Shown here: positions 1-5,172 of the stretch, in pieces
Layout of the letters: each line of letters begins with the position of its first letter
Position numbering within the stretch: position 1 is the stretch's first letter
DNA from: Achromobacter sp.
GTDB lineage: Bacteria; Pseudomonadota; Gammaproteobacteria; Burkholderiales; Burkholderiaceae_B
Assembly: GCA_003454835.1 (NCBI GenBank)
Contig: DMTA01000325.1
Location: 1 to 5,172, forward strand
Direction: 5' to 3'
Length of the DNA: 5,172 nucleotides
Notes under the pieces: generated by a model
Seen by the model: the letters and a program-made list of their open reading frames with translations, nothing else
The model's database searches: none
Told to the model about the DNA's origin: nothing
Made by a program: the position numbers and the translations under genes

Positions 1-937
1 GGCGTTCAGCGGCGGCGCGGACTCGGCCATGCTGGCCGTACATGCGGCCGCCGTCGCGCCGCTGTTGGGCATCGAGGTGACGCTTTTCCATGTGCACCAC
101 GGTTTGCAGGCGCAGGCTGACGAGTGGGCGCAACACGGCCAGGCTCTGGCCGCAAGACTGTCGGTCCCGCTTCTCGAGGCGCGCGTCCAGGTCGAGCCGG
201 CCAGCGGCAAGGGCATCGAAGCCGCGGCGCGCGATGCGCGCTACGCCGCGCTGGCCCGGTTGGCGCAGGAGCAGGGCGTCAATCACATCCTGCTAGCCCA
301 TCACCGCAATGATCAGGCGGAGACCGTGTTGTTGCGCCTGCTGCGCGGGACCGGCCTGTCGGGCATGGCGGCCATGTCTGCGGTGACGCAGCGCGATGGC
401 GTGTTGTATGTTCGCCCGTGGCTTGAGCAGGATCGCAGCGCGATTCTTCAGGCGGCAGATGACGTAGAGGCGGCGATCGGCTGGCGCGCCGTGCAGGACC
501 CCACCAATGCCGATCCGCGCTACACCCGCGCCGCGCTGCGTGAACTGCTGGCGCCCGTGCTCGATGCGCGGTGGCCCGGCTGGCGTGGCATTGTCGCGCG
601 CCACGCGCGGCATATGGCCGAGGCGGCAGAAATCCTGGGCGAAGTCGCCCGTGAAGATTTTGCGCGCCTGGAACCCGGTGCTGATGACGCGAGTTTTTCG
701 TTACAGGCGTGGCGCGGACTATCGCCCGCCCGTCAGGCGCAGGTGTTGCGGTATTGGCTGGAGCGAAATGGGGCGCGGATGCCCACCGACGCGCGCATGG
801 CGGACCTGCTGAGGCAGTTGCGTGGCTTGCATAGCCTGGGCCATGACCGGCAATTGCGAGTGGAGCAGGCGGGCCACGTGATCCGCTGCCACCGCGGCCG
901 CGTGTGGGTGGAGCGCCGCGGCCAGGGCGGTTCGTAG
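1..937 (+). CDS. tilS: tRNA(Ile)-lysidine synthase TilS, 5'-truncated by the window edge
   Basis: TilS uses ATP to attach lysine to C34 of the CAU-anticodon tRNA-Ile, so that the tRNA reads AUA and is charged with Ile rather than Met; it acts in the cytoplasm. The frame is open from base 2, and its first codons give AFSGGADSA, the PP-loop ATP-binding motif SGGxDS, so the true start lies a short way left of the window. Counting from the first visible Met (base 29), HVHHGL is at 21-26, LAHHRNDQAET at 89-99, and a DPTNADPRYTRAALR segment follows at about 157-171; all are typical of the TilS catalytic domain. The last ~100 residues fit the substrate-binding middle domain. The visible part is 311 residues and nothing resembling the extra C-terminal domain of long (E. 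coli-type, ~430 aa) TilS follows, so this is a short form. It ends with TAG, 190 nt before lysC. Confidence 0.95.
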   Translation, partial: AFSGGADSAMLAVHAAAVAPLLGIEVTLFHVHHGLQAQADEWAQHGQALAARLSVPLLEARVQVEPASGKGIEAAARDARYAALARLAQEQGVNHILLAHHRNDQAETVLLRLLRGTGLSGMAAMSAVTQRDGVLYVRPWLEQDRSAILQAADDVEAAIGWRAVQDPTNADPRYTRAALRELLAPVLDARWPGWRGIVARHARHMAEAAEILGEVAREDFARLEPGADDASFSLQAWRGLSPARQAQVLRYWLERNGARMPTDARMADLLRQLRGLHSLGHDRQLRVEQAGHVIRCHRGRVWVERRGQGGS

Positions 938-1036
938 ATCAGTACGTAAGGCGGTGTGCAGGTGGTACGTAGCTCCTCCAATTTGGGGCTGTGCCGACAA
1001 GCCCAATGCCGTAGTCACCCCCAAAATGGACATAAA

Positions 1037-1054
1037 TCTGCGCAATCTGCGCAA
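1037..1054 (+). repeat. 9-bp tandem direct repeat upstream of lysC
   Basis: TCTGCGCAA occurs twice with no gap (1037-1045 and 1046-1054), just upstream of the candidate lysC -10 box at 1071. Each copy contains the palindrome TGCGCA. The place and spacing (9 bp, nearly one helical turn) would suit a regulator binding site, but no known operator was recognised. Confidence 0.5.
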
Positions 1055-1076
1055 ATTTTTACCGTCGCGCTAGAAT
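1048..1076 (+). promoter_or_regulatory. Candidate lysC promoter
   Basis: A good -10 box TAGAAT sits at 1071-1076, about 50 nt before the lysC ATG, in a locally AT-rich patch of an otherwise GC-rich region. At 17 bp upstream (1048-1053) the -35 is poor and overlaps the 9-bp direct repeat, which would fit an activator-dependent promoter. An alternative -35-like TGGACA (1027-1032) has no good -10 partner at normal spacing. The call rests mainly on the -10 box; transcription from a tilS promoter further upstream is also possible. Confidence 0.4.
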
Positions 1077-1127
1077 ATATGGTTTTGCCCGTCAACACTT
1101 GCGGCGGGTGTCCAGCCAGAGTACGAG

Positions 1128-2393
1128 ATGTCCCTGATCGTTCACAAATATGGCGGTACTTCGATGGGCTCGGTCGAGCGCATCAGAAACGTGGCGCGTC
1201 GCGTCGCAAAGTGGCACGCCGCCGGCCACCAAGTTGTTGTTGTCCCGTCCGCCATGGCGGGTGAGACGAATCGTCTGCTGGGCTTGGCGCGCGAGCTCTC
1301 GCCCCAGCCCGACGGCCGCGAACTCGACATGATCGCCGCCACCGGCGAGCAAGCCAGCAGCGGCCTTCTGGCCATTGCCTTGCAGGCCGAAGGCGTGTCC
1401 GCGCGCAGCTATGCCGGTTGGCAAGTGCCCGTGCGCACCGATTCCTCGTTCACGAAAGCCCGCATCACGTCCATCGACGACGCCCGAGTGCGCGCTGATC
1501 TGGACGCCGGCCGCGTGGTCATCGTGACGGGTTTTCAGGGCATCGACCCCGACGGCCACATCACCACGCTGGGCCGCGGCGGCTCCGACACCTCGGCCGT
1601 GGCCGTGGCAGCGGCCATCAAGGCCGACGAATGCCTGATCTACACCGACGTGGACGGCGTCTACACGACCGATCCGCGCGTCGTGCCCGAAGCGCGCCGC
1701 ATGTCCGTCGTTTCCTTCGAGGAAATGCTGGAAATGGCCTCGCTGGGCTCCAAGGTCCTGCAGATCCGCTCGGTCGAATTCGCTGGCAAATATCGTGTTC
1801 CGGTCCGGGTCCTGTCCTCGCTGACCGACCCCCTTATCCCGCTCGACGAAGAAATGGTCTCGGGCACGCTGATTACTTTTGAGGAAGACGAAAAAATGGA
1901 AGCCGCCGTTGTCTCCGGCATCGCCTTCAGCCGCGACGAAGCCAAAATCACCCTGCTGGGCGTTCCCGACAAACCCGGCATCGCATTCTCCATCCTGGGT
2001 CCCGTCGCCGCCGCCAACATCGACGTCGACATGATCGTGCAGAACCAGTCCGTGGCCGGCACGACCGACTTCTCGTTCACCGTGAACCGCAACGAATTCA
2101 CGCGCGCCGTGGACCTGCTCAAGCGCGAAGTCATTCCCGCCGTCGGTGCCCGTGAACTGTCCACCGACGAAAAGGTCGCCAAGGTCTCCATCGTCGGCAT
2201 CGGCATGCGCTCGCACGTCGGCGTCGCCAGCCTGATGTTCCAGACGCTCTCGCAAGAGGGCATCAACATCCAGATGATCAGCACCAGCGAAATCAAGACC
2301 TCGGTCATCATCGACGACAAGTACATGGAACTGGGCGTGCGCGCGCTGCACAAGGCATTTGGTCTGGACCAGGCGCCTGCCACCAAGGTCTGA
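1128..2393 (+). CDS. lysC: Aspartate kinase (aspartokinase) LysC
   Basis: Phosphorylates L-aspartate with ATP, the first committed step toward lysine/diaminopimelate, threonine and methionine; cytoplasmic. The 421 aa are full length for the single-function aspartokinases of this type. The N-terminal amino acid kinase domain spans about residues 1-245: KYGGTS at 7-12, TTLGRGGSDTS at 146-156, and TDVDGVYTTDPR at 173-184. Two ACT domains follow, the first starting near KITLLGVPDKPG (273-284) and the second near KVSIVGIG (352-359). These domains normally bind Lys and/or Thr for feedback control; which ligand applies here cannot be read from the sequence. The start at 1128 places KYGGTS at the usual distance from the N-terminus, although its ribosome binding site is weak. 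A strong internal site for a possible beta subunit lies at codon 257. Third positions are strongly G/C (line 1561-1620 is 77% GC). Confidence 0.97.
   Translation: MSLIVHKYGGTSMGSVERIRNVARRVAKWHAAGHQVVVVPSAMAGETNRLLGLARELSPQPDGRELDMIAATGEQASSGLLAIALQAEGVSARSYAGWQVPVRTDSSFTKARITSIDDARVRADLDAGRVVIVTGFQGIDPDGHITTLGRGGSDTSAVAVAAAIKADECLIYTDVDGVYTTDPRVVPEARRMSVVSFEEMLEMASLGSKVLQIRSVEFAGKYRVPVRVLSSLTDPLIPLDEEMVSGTLITFEEDEKMEAAVVSGIAFSRDEAKITLLGVPDKPGIAFSILGPVAAANIDVDMIVQNQSVAGTTDFSFTVNRNEFTRAVDLLKREVIPAVGARELSTDEKVAKVSIVGIGMRSHVGVASLMFQTLSQEGINIQMISTSEIKTSVIIDDKYMELGVRALHKAFGLDQAPATKV
1881..1898 (+). promoter_or_regulatory. Internal ribosome binding site and in-frame ATG in lysC (possible beta-subunit start)
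   Basis: GAGGAAG (1881-1887) lies 8 nt before an in-frame ATG (1896-1898, Met257). This site is clearly better than the one in front of the annotated lysC start. It falls at the junction of the kinase and ACT domains, and would give a 165-aa protein with both ACT domains only. In some bacteria (Bacillus subtilis, Corynebacterium glutamicum) lysC is known to produce alpha and beta subunits from such an internal start; use of this one is inferred. Confidence 0.5.
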
Positions 2394-2406
2394 TGAATCA
2401 GGTCCG

Positions 2407-2462
2407 GCACGATTTTTTTAAGTGAACGCCCCAATCGCGGGCAAGAGCCAAAAAAATCGTGC
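2407..2462. repeat. Perfect 13-bp inverted repeat between lysC and tRNA-Ser
   Basis: GCACGATTTTTTT (2407-2419) and AAAAAAATCGTGC (2450-2462) are exact reverse complements separated by 30 nt. Inside the loop GCCC (2428-2431) and GGGC (2439-2442) can form a smaller nested stem. The right arm overlaps the TG of the extended -10 box of tRNA-Ser. It begins 14 nt after the lysC stop. As no T-run follows the right arm it is not a standard terminator for lysC; it may be an RNA 3'-end structure or a regulatory DNA site. Confidence 0.7.
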
Positions 2463-2468
2463 TAGAAT
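2460..2468 (+). promoter_or_regulatory. Extended -10 promoter element of tRNA-Ser
   Basis: TGCTAGAAT combines the TGn extension (2460-2462) with a -10 box TAGAAT (2463-2468). Transcription would start at about 2475, some 8 nt before the mature tRNA 5' end. No good -35 box is seen 16-18 nt upstream, which an extended -10 can tolerate. The start of the element lies in the right arm of the 13-bp inverted repeat. Confidence 0.6.
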
Positions 2469-2482
2469 CTCGTTCTCTTTTC

Positions 2483-2575
2483 GGAGACGTGCCCGAGAGG
2501 CTGAAGGGGCTCCCCTGCTAAGGGAGTATGTGGCTAAAAACTGCATCGTGGGTTCGAATCCCACCGTCTCCGCCA
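2483..2575 (+). tRNA. tRNA-Ser (anticodon GCT)
   Basis: Complete 93-nt class II tRNA. The acceptor stem GGAGACG (2483-2489) pairs perfectly with CGTCTCC (2565-2571); discriminator G is at 2572 and the CCA is encoded (2573-2575). The anticodon stem CTCCC/GGGAG (2510-2514/2522-2526) encloses loop CTGCTAA with anticodon GCT at 2517-2519, which reads AGC and AGU. A long variable arm (2527-2547) with a six-pair stem including G-U pairs is typical of Ser tRNAs. The T stem GTGGG/CCCAC (2548-2552/2560-2564) closes loop TTCGAAT. It is a single gene with its own promoter element and terminator. Confidence 0.98.
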
Positions 2576-2611
2576 AAGACACTTGCACCAGTGACACAAG
2601 GTTGCCTCAAG

Positions 2612-2647
2612 ACCCGCATAGCTTATTGCTCTGCGGGTTTTTTGTTT
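2612..2647 (+). terminator. Intrinsic terminator after tRNA-Ser
   Basis: ACCCGCA (2612-2618) pairs with TGCGGGT (2632-2638); after one mismatch AGC/GCT continues the stem, closing a TTATT loop. A run of six T (2638-2643), then G and four more T, follows. It lies 36 nt past the tRNA CCA and separates the tRNA from the next gene. Confidence 0.9.
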
Positions 2648-2733
2648 TGCCGTAGCGGCTAGTTGATGGCATGTCTGGTAATTCGCGCGCTTCCGCATCT
2701 ATGATCCATGCGCGCCATCTCCGACAGGCAGAC

Positions 2734-2747
2734 AAAGGATAGCCATG
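2734..2747 (+). promoter_or_regulatory. Ribosome binding site that fixes the start at 2745
   Basis: AAAGGAT (2734-2740) holds AGGA with 5 nt to the ATG at 2745. It is the best Shine-Dalgarno match of any annotated start in the window apart from the internal lysC site, and supports this reading frame as a real gene. A TATGAT (2700-2705) upstream could be its -10 box, with only a weak -35. Confidence 0.6.
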
Positions 2748-3479
2748 CCATCGTTTTCATTTGAGGAATCCCTGGCCCAGGCCTACCTGGAGATTTTGCA
2801 GGCAGACAGCTTGCAAGACGCCTTCGGCGATGCTTGCAAGCTGTCTGGATTGTTTCTATCCAGTCTACCGTCGGACTTTGGTCAAGCCAGCCATCGGGTC
2901 ATGATTGTCGGCATGGAACCGAAAAAGTGGAGGGACGGCACATGCCCCTTTAGGCGCCTGGAGGCGCCAACGCTGAAAGCCGTCCGTGAGGCCATGAATG
3001 TGCATCGCGAGTTTTTGGCGGAACGACCGGGGCCACATCGGTTTTTGCAGTTTTTTAACCAGACCAAACGCCAACTTGAAACTGGCCTCAAAGGAAAGGA
3101 GGTTGCCCTCGTGTGGGCTAATCTCTTTTGCGTGAGTGAAGCGGCTGGAACGCCGACGCGCTCAGCTCATTTCCACAGGATTCAATCGGTGTCGGCCAAG
3201 CTGCTCAAGGCGCAAATCGATCTCGTCGATCCGGACGCAATCATCTTCACGACAGGGTGGAGATACGATCGATACTTGAGGGACTGCTTTCCTGCGAGGC
3301 AGGATAGTAAAGCGCTTGAACCCAAACGCCTGTGGAGGTTTCGGCATGGGCAGACGCTTTGCCTGCGCACCAGTCACCCGCGTTATGCAGCACATAACGC
3401 GTGGCGTGCGAAGGCCCTGGAACTTGTGCTGGACCACCTGCGCGCCGGCACGATGCCACCGCAAGGTCAAGTCAGATAA
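2745..3479 (+). CDS. Uracil-DNA glycosylase superfamily-like protein, function unknown
   Basis: A 244-aa soluble protein with no signal peptide or membrane segment. I do not recognise a named family, but the order of motifs fits the uracil-DNA glycosylase fold: IVGMEPKKW (54-62), placed like the first active-site loop; VWANLFCVS (123-131) followed by a TPTRS segment, as in the 'NxxKCRPP..R.P' strand and loop; PDAIIFTTG (163-171), like the 'P..I..LG' strand; and LRTSHPRY (207-214), like the C-terminal HP[S/A] DNA-binding loop. Five cysteines (31, 67, 129, 181, 206) are scattered and do not form an obvious iron-sulphur cluster site. Whether it removes uracil or only shares the fold is open. GC is visibly lower than in its neighbours (line 3001-3060 is 52% GC against 77% for a lysC line), so acquisition by transfer next to the tRNA gene is plausible. 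It is monocistronic, between the tRNA terminator and the convergent mnmH. The fold call is moderate; that it is a gene is well supported. Confidence 0.75.
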   Translation: MPSFSFEESLAQAYLEILQADSLQDAFGDACKLSGLFLSSLPSDFGQASHRVMIVGMEPKKWRDGTCPFRRLEAPTLKAVREAMNVHREFLAERPGPHRFLQFFNQTKRQLETGLKGKEVALVWANLFCVSEAAGTPTRSAHFHRIQSVSAKLLKAQIDLVDPDAIIFTTGWRYDRYLRDCFPARQDSKALEPKRLWRFRHGQTLCLRTSHPRYAAHNAWRAKALELVLDHLRAGTMPPQGQVR

Positions 3480-3593
3480 GCTCGCCGGGGCATAGTGGTT
3501 GGCCACATACCTGACGCGCTCATTGGGCCGGCCTCGGCACAACATTAATCGGCTACTTTAGGCTTTCTGACTTTTTGTTCTCCAGTGCATGCA

Positions 3594-4640
3594 TCAGCGT
3601 TGTCGTTGCATCAACGCAAGCGCTTGCGCCTCTATGTCGTCGTCATTCGGACGAAAGTCCACTCGCAACGCCTGCGGGAGCCGCACAAAGTGCGATTGCG
3701 AACTGCGCGCGTACGCAGGGTCGTAATGCCTGTCGATGAGTTCGCGCGCCAGGTCTTCGCGGCGGCCTTCTTCCACCAGCGCGATCCAGCCCTTGATCGT
3801 GTCGCGGCTGTGCAGTCCCACCATGCGCTGCAATTGCGTCTTGAGCCAATCCGGCGTGTCGAATAGCCGCGCGTAATCCTGCTGCAGGAAGCGCGTGCGG
3901 TCCTCGCGGCTGGTGCGGACTTCGATACAGTCACCCTGGTGCATGGCGTTCAGCAGGGCGGCGGGCAGTTCCACGGTGCCTATCTTGCGGCTTTCTGCTT
4001 CGACAAATACCGGCTGGCTGGCGTCGAGTTCGCGCAGCCGGACGGTGAGCAGGGTGTCGAAGCGCTTTTGCGTGGGCTGCTGCGCATCAGGCCATGCGCC
4101 CAGCAACGAACCCCGATGGGATGCGAGGTCTTCCAGATCCAGCGTCTGCGCGCCCGCTTCGCGCAGCGCGTGCAGCAGGCGCGTCTTGCCGCTACCCGTG
4201 GAGCCGGTCAATACGAAGAAGTGCAGCGGCTGTGGGAGCGTTTGCAGGTCGTCCAGCGTGGCGCGGCGGTAAGTCTTGTAGCCGCCGTCAAGTTGCCGGG
4301 CGCGCCAGCCGATCATGTTGAACATCAGCGTCATCGAGCCAGACCGCTTGCCGCCGCGCCAGCAATAGATCAGCGGACGCCAGCCTTGCGGTCGGTCAGC
4401 GAAGGTGGTTTCCAGATGGCGGGCGATGTTGCGGGCGACGAGGGCTGCGCCAGCACGCGAGGCTTCGAAGGGAGAAACCTGCTTGTACATCGTGCCGATC
4501 AGGGCGCGTTCTTCGTTGTCCAGCACCGGTGCGTTGCAGGCGCCCGGGATGTGGTCATCGGCGTATTCCAGCGGCGTTCGCACGTCGATGATTTCGTCGA
4601 AGTCGTGCAGTCTGTCCAGGCTGACAAGCAGGTGTTTCAC
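3594..4640 (-). CDS. mnmH: tRNA 2-selenouridine synthase MnmH (SelU)
   Basis: Converts the 2-thiouridine of (c)mnm5s2U34 in Lys, Glu and Gln tRNAs to 2-selenouridine, through an S-geranylated intermediate and with selenophosphate from SelD. Numbered from the GTG at 4640 (348 aa; E. coli protein is about 364): a rhodanese domain with DVRTP at 19-23, and the catalytic Cys93 in YCWRGGKRSGS; GGYK at 119-122; then a P-loop domain with Walker A GSTGSGKT at 146-153, DLEDLASHRGS at 168-178, VFVEAESRKIG at 211-221 and YDPAY at 306-310. All key residues are present. The frame stays open upstream to a GTG at 4745, but that would add 35 residues of low-complexity, Pro/Arg-rich sequence partly encoded by a repeat, so the GTG at 4640 (protein M-KHLLVSLDRL) is preferred although its ribosome binding site is weak. 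selD is not in the window. It converges with the glycosylase-like gene; no clear terminator is seen in the 114-nt gap. Confidence 0.95.
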   Translation of the reverse strand: MKHLLVSLDRLHDFDEIIDVRTPLEYADDHIPGACNAPVLDNEERALIGTMYKQVSPFEASRAGAALVARNIARHLETTFADRPQGWRPLIYCWRGGKRSGSMTLMFNMIGWRARQLDGGYKTYRRATLDDLQTLPQPLHFFVLTGSTGSGKTRLLHALREAGAQTLDLEDLASHRGSLLGAWPDAQQPTQKRFDTLLTVRLRELDASQPVFVEAESRKIGTVELPAALLNAMHQGDCIEVRTSREDRTRFLQQDYARLFDTPDWLKTQLQRMVGLHSRDTIKGWIALVEEGRREDLARELIDRHYDPAYARSSQSHFVRLPQALRVDFRPNDDDIEAQALALMQRQR

Positions 4641-4732
4641 ATGGACCGTCTCGGTAAGTAGGCCTGCAATTTTCGCATGCGGTGGTGTCTGCCGGCGTCG
4701 TGGCGGTCGATAGGATGGCGGCCCTTCAAGTT

Positions 4733-4825
4733 GGGTGTCTGACACTCACGGGGCGCCGCTTCAAGCTTAGAGTCCATCGATGCGGGTGTCAGACACCGAG
4801 GCGGCACCTACTCGCGAAGCGTCAT
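4733..4825. repeat. REP-like repeat unit 1
   Basis: A 93-bp unit built as palindrome - spacer A - palindrome - spacer B. Palindromes GGTGTCTGACACT (4734-4746, one end base altered) and GGTGTCAGACACC (4785-4797) are reverse complements of each other, each a near-perfect inverted repeat about a single central base. Spacer A includes GCTTCAAGCTTAGAGTCC; spacer B ends in CTCGCGAAGCGTCAT. It starts 93 bp upstream of the mnmH start codon. Confidence 0.85.
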
Positions 4826-4834
4826 CGCCAGGAT

Positions 4835-4928
4835 GGGTGTCTGACACCCTGGGGGGCGCCGCTTCAAGCTTATAGTCCATCTATGCGGGTGTCAGACACC
4901 GAGGCACCACCTATTCGCGAAGCGTCAT
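4835..4928. repeat. REP-like repeat unit 2
   Basis: A 94-bp second copy of the preceding unit in the same orientation, 102 bp downstream; aligned by eye they differ by 8 substitutions and one inserted G (about 90% identical). Its palindromes GGTGTCTGACACC (4836-4848, extended by G and C to 15 bp) and GGTGTCAGACACC (4888-4900) are both perfect. The layout is that of a short dispersed palindromic element that has been duplicated in tandem. Confidence 0.85.
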
Positions 4929-5074
4929 TACCCCAACGCAAGACACCGCGTAAGTCACCGGAGGCCGCCCGCGCGGCCGAACGGGGACGGGCAGCACAAG
5001 ATGCCTCCAGCCCAAGAACCTCTGCAAAAAAATGCCAAGCACACCGACCGCCCCGGCGCCCGACAAGTTTCAGG

Positions 5075-5172
5075 TGCTAGAGTCCGGTGCGGTGGCGTCC
5101 CGGGGCTCGCGGGGCGTCGATAAGCCCGAGGGAATCTGAAGGGAAGGCCGTAGGCCTGGACGAAGATGACGA
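5075..5172 (+). other. Structured GC-rich tail, possible start of a transcript or element leaving the window
   Basis: TGCTAGAGT (5075-5083) resembles the extended -10 of the tRNA-Ser gene but has no -35. After it come two compact potential hairpins: GGGC/GCCC around GTCGATAA, flanked by CTC/GAG, and AGGCC/GGCCT around a GTA loop. A frame from GTG 5087 stays open to the window end, but with no ribosome binding site and ordinary-looking composition. Not recognised as any known RNA; the window ends before it can be judged. Confidence 0.25.

Larger units (their letters stand above)
4641..5172. other. Gene-poor region with palindromic repeats and GC-rich tail
   Basis: These 532 bases contain no recognisable protein gene. 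From left to right they hold the upstream region of mnmH (no convincing promoter seen on the - strand), two tandem repeat units (4733-4928), a 6-bp GGCCGC/GCGGCC hairpin (4963-4978) without a T-run, and a structured tail after 5075. Open frames across it change phase in the repeats and code for Arg/Pro-rich sequence, as expected for non-coding GC-rich DNA. Confidence 0.7.

Noticed and set aside
977..1027. Possible tilS terminator from TTTGGGG/CCCCAAA and GGGCT/AGCCC pairing
   Set aside because: The stems are short or imperfect, widely separated, and have no T-run after them.
1092..2351. A 419-codon open frame on the - strand, opposite lysC
   Set aside because: It is the antisense shadow of a GC-rich gene; the translation is His/Asp/Gly-rich with no motifs, whereas lysC on the + strand has every aspartokinase motif.
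2422..2655. Short open frame covering tRNA-Ser
   Set aside because: It overlaps the whole tRNA and its terminator, so it is a chance frame.
2483..3593. Integrated element bounded by tRNA-Ser attachment sites
   Set aside because: No second copy of the tRNA 3' end and no integrase are in the window, and the tRNA terminator is intact.
3615..3628. 14-bp perfect palindrome CGCAAGCGCTTGCG near the 3' end of mnmH
   Set aside because: It encodes the Ala/Gln/Leu-rich C-terminus, lies before the stop codon and has no T-run, so it is probably a by-product of codon use and not a terminator.
3939..4661. A 240-codon open frame on the + strand, opposite mnmH
   Set aside because: Shadow of mnmH; no recognisable motif or ribosome binding site, and mnmH has intact rhodanese and Walker A motifs.
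4733..4928. CRISPR array
   Set aside because: The 13-bp repeats alternate in orientation and the spacers are themselves repeated (A-B-A'-B'), so this is a duplicated palindromic element and not unique spacers; no cas gene is present.
5001..5139. Small open frames from ATG 5001 (40 codons) and ATG 5032 (35 codons)
   Set aside because: Neither has a Shine-Dalgarno sequence or recognisable content; both are Pro/Arg/Gly-rich as expected of non-coding GC-rich DNA.

Overview
The window looks like a chromosomal segment of a high-GC betaproteobacterium, most likely of the Alcaligenaceae (Bordetella/Achromobacter type). This rests on the protein sequences of LysC, TilS and MnmH, on the strong G/C bias at third codon positions, and on the gene order tilS - lysC - tRNA-Ser. 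The genus is an inference.

Layout: (1) 1-937, the 3' part of tilS on the + strand, cut by the left edge just at its ATP-binding loop. (2) 938-1127, a spacer with a candidate lysC promoter and a 9-bp direct repeat. (3) 1128-2393, lysC, a complete aspartate kinase with two ACT domains and a well-formed internal ribosome binding site and start for a possible separate regulatory subunit. (4) 2394-2482, a spacer holding a perfect 13-bp inverted repeat that runs into the extended -10 box of the next gene. (5) 2483-2575, tRNA-Ser(GCT), followed by a clear intrinsic terminator. (6) 2745-3479, a lower-GC gene for a protein resembling the uracil-DNA glycosylase superfamily, probably accessory. (7) 3594-4640 on the - strand, mnmH (selU), the tRNA 2-selenouridine synthase. 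(8) 4641-5172, a gene-poor end with two tandem ~94-bp repeat units carrying four 13-bp palindromes about 51 bp apart, then a GC-rich, hairpin-prone stretch with no recognisable gene.

Functionally, three of the five genes concern tRNA: TilS makes lysidine at C34 of the AUA-reading tRNA-Ile, MnmH changes 2-thiouridine to 2-selenouridine at U34 of Lys/Glu/Gln tRNAs, and the tRNA-Ser reads AGC/AGU. They do not form one operon; lysC (first step of the aspartate amino acid pathway) lies between tilS and the tRNA, and mnmH is convergent with the glycosylase-like gene. The least explained parts are the palindrome array upstream of mnmH, the inverted repeat before the tRNA, and the glycosylase-like gene. 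I found no evidence of a complete new multi-gene system.
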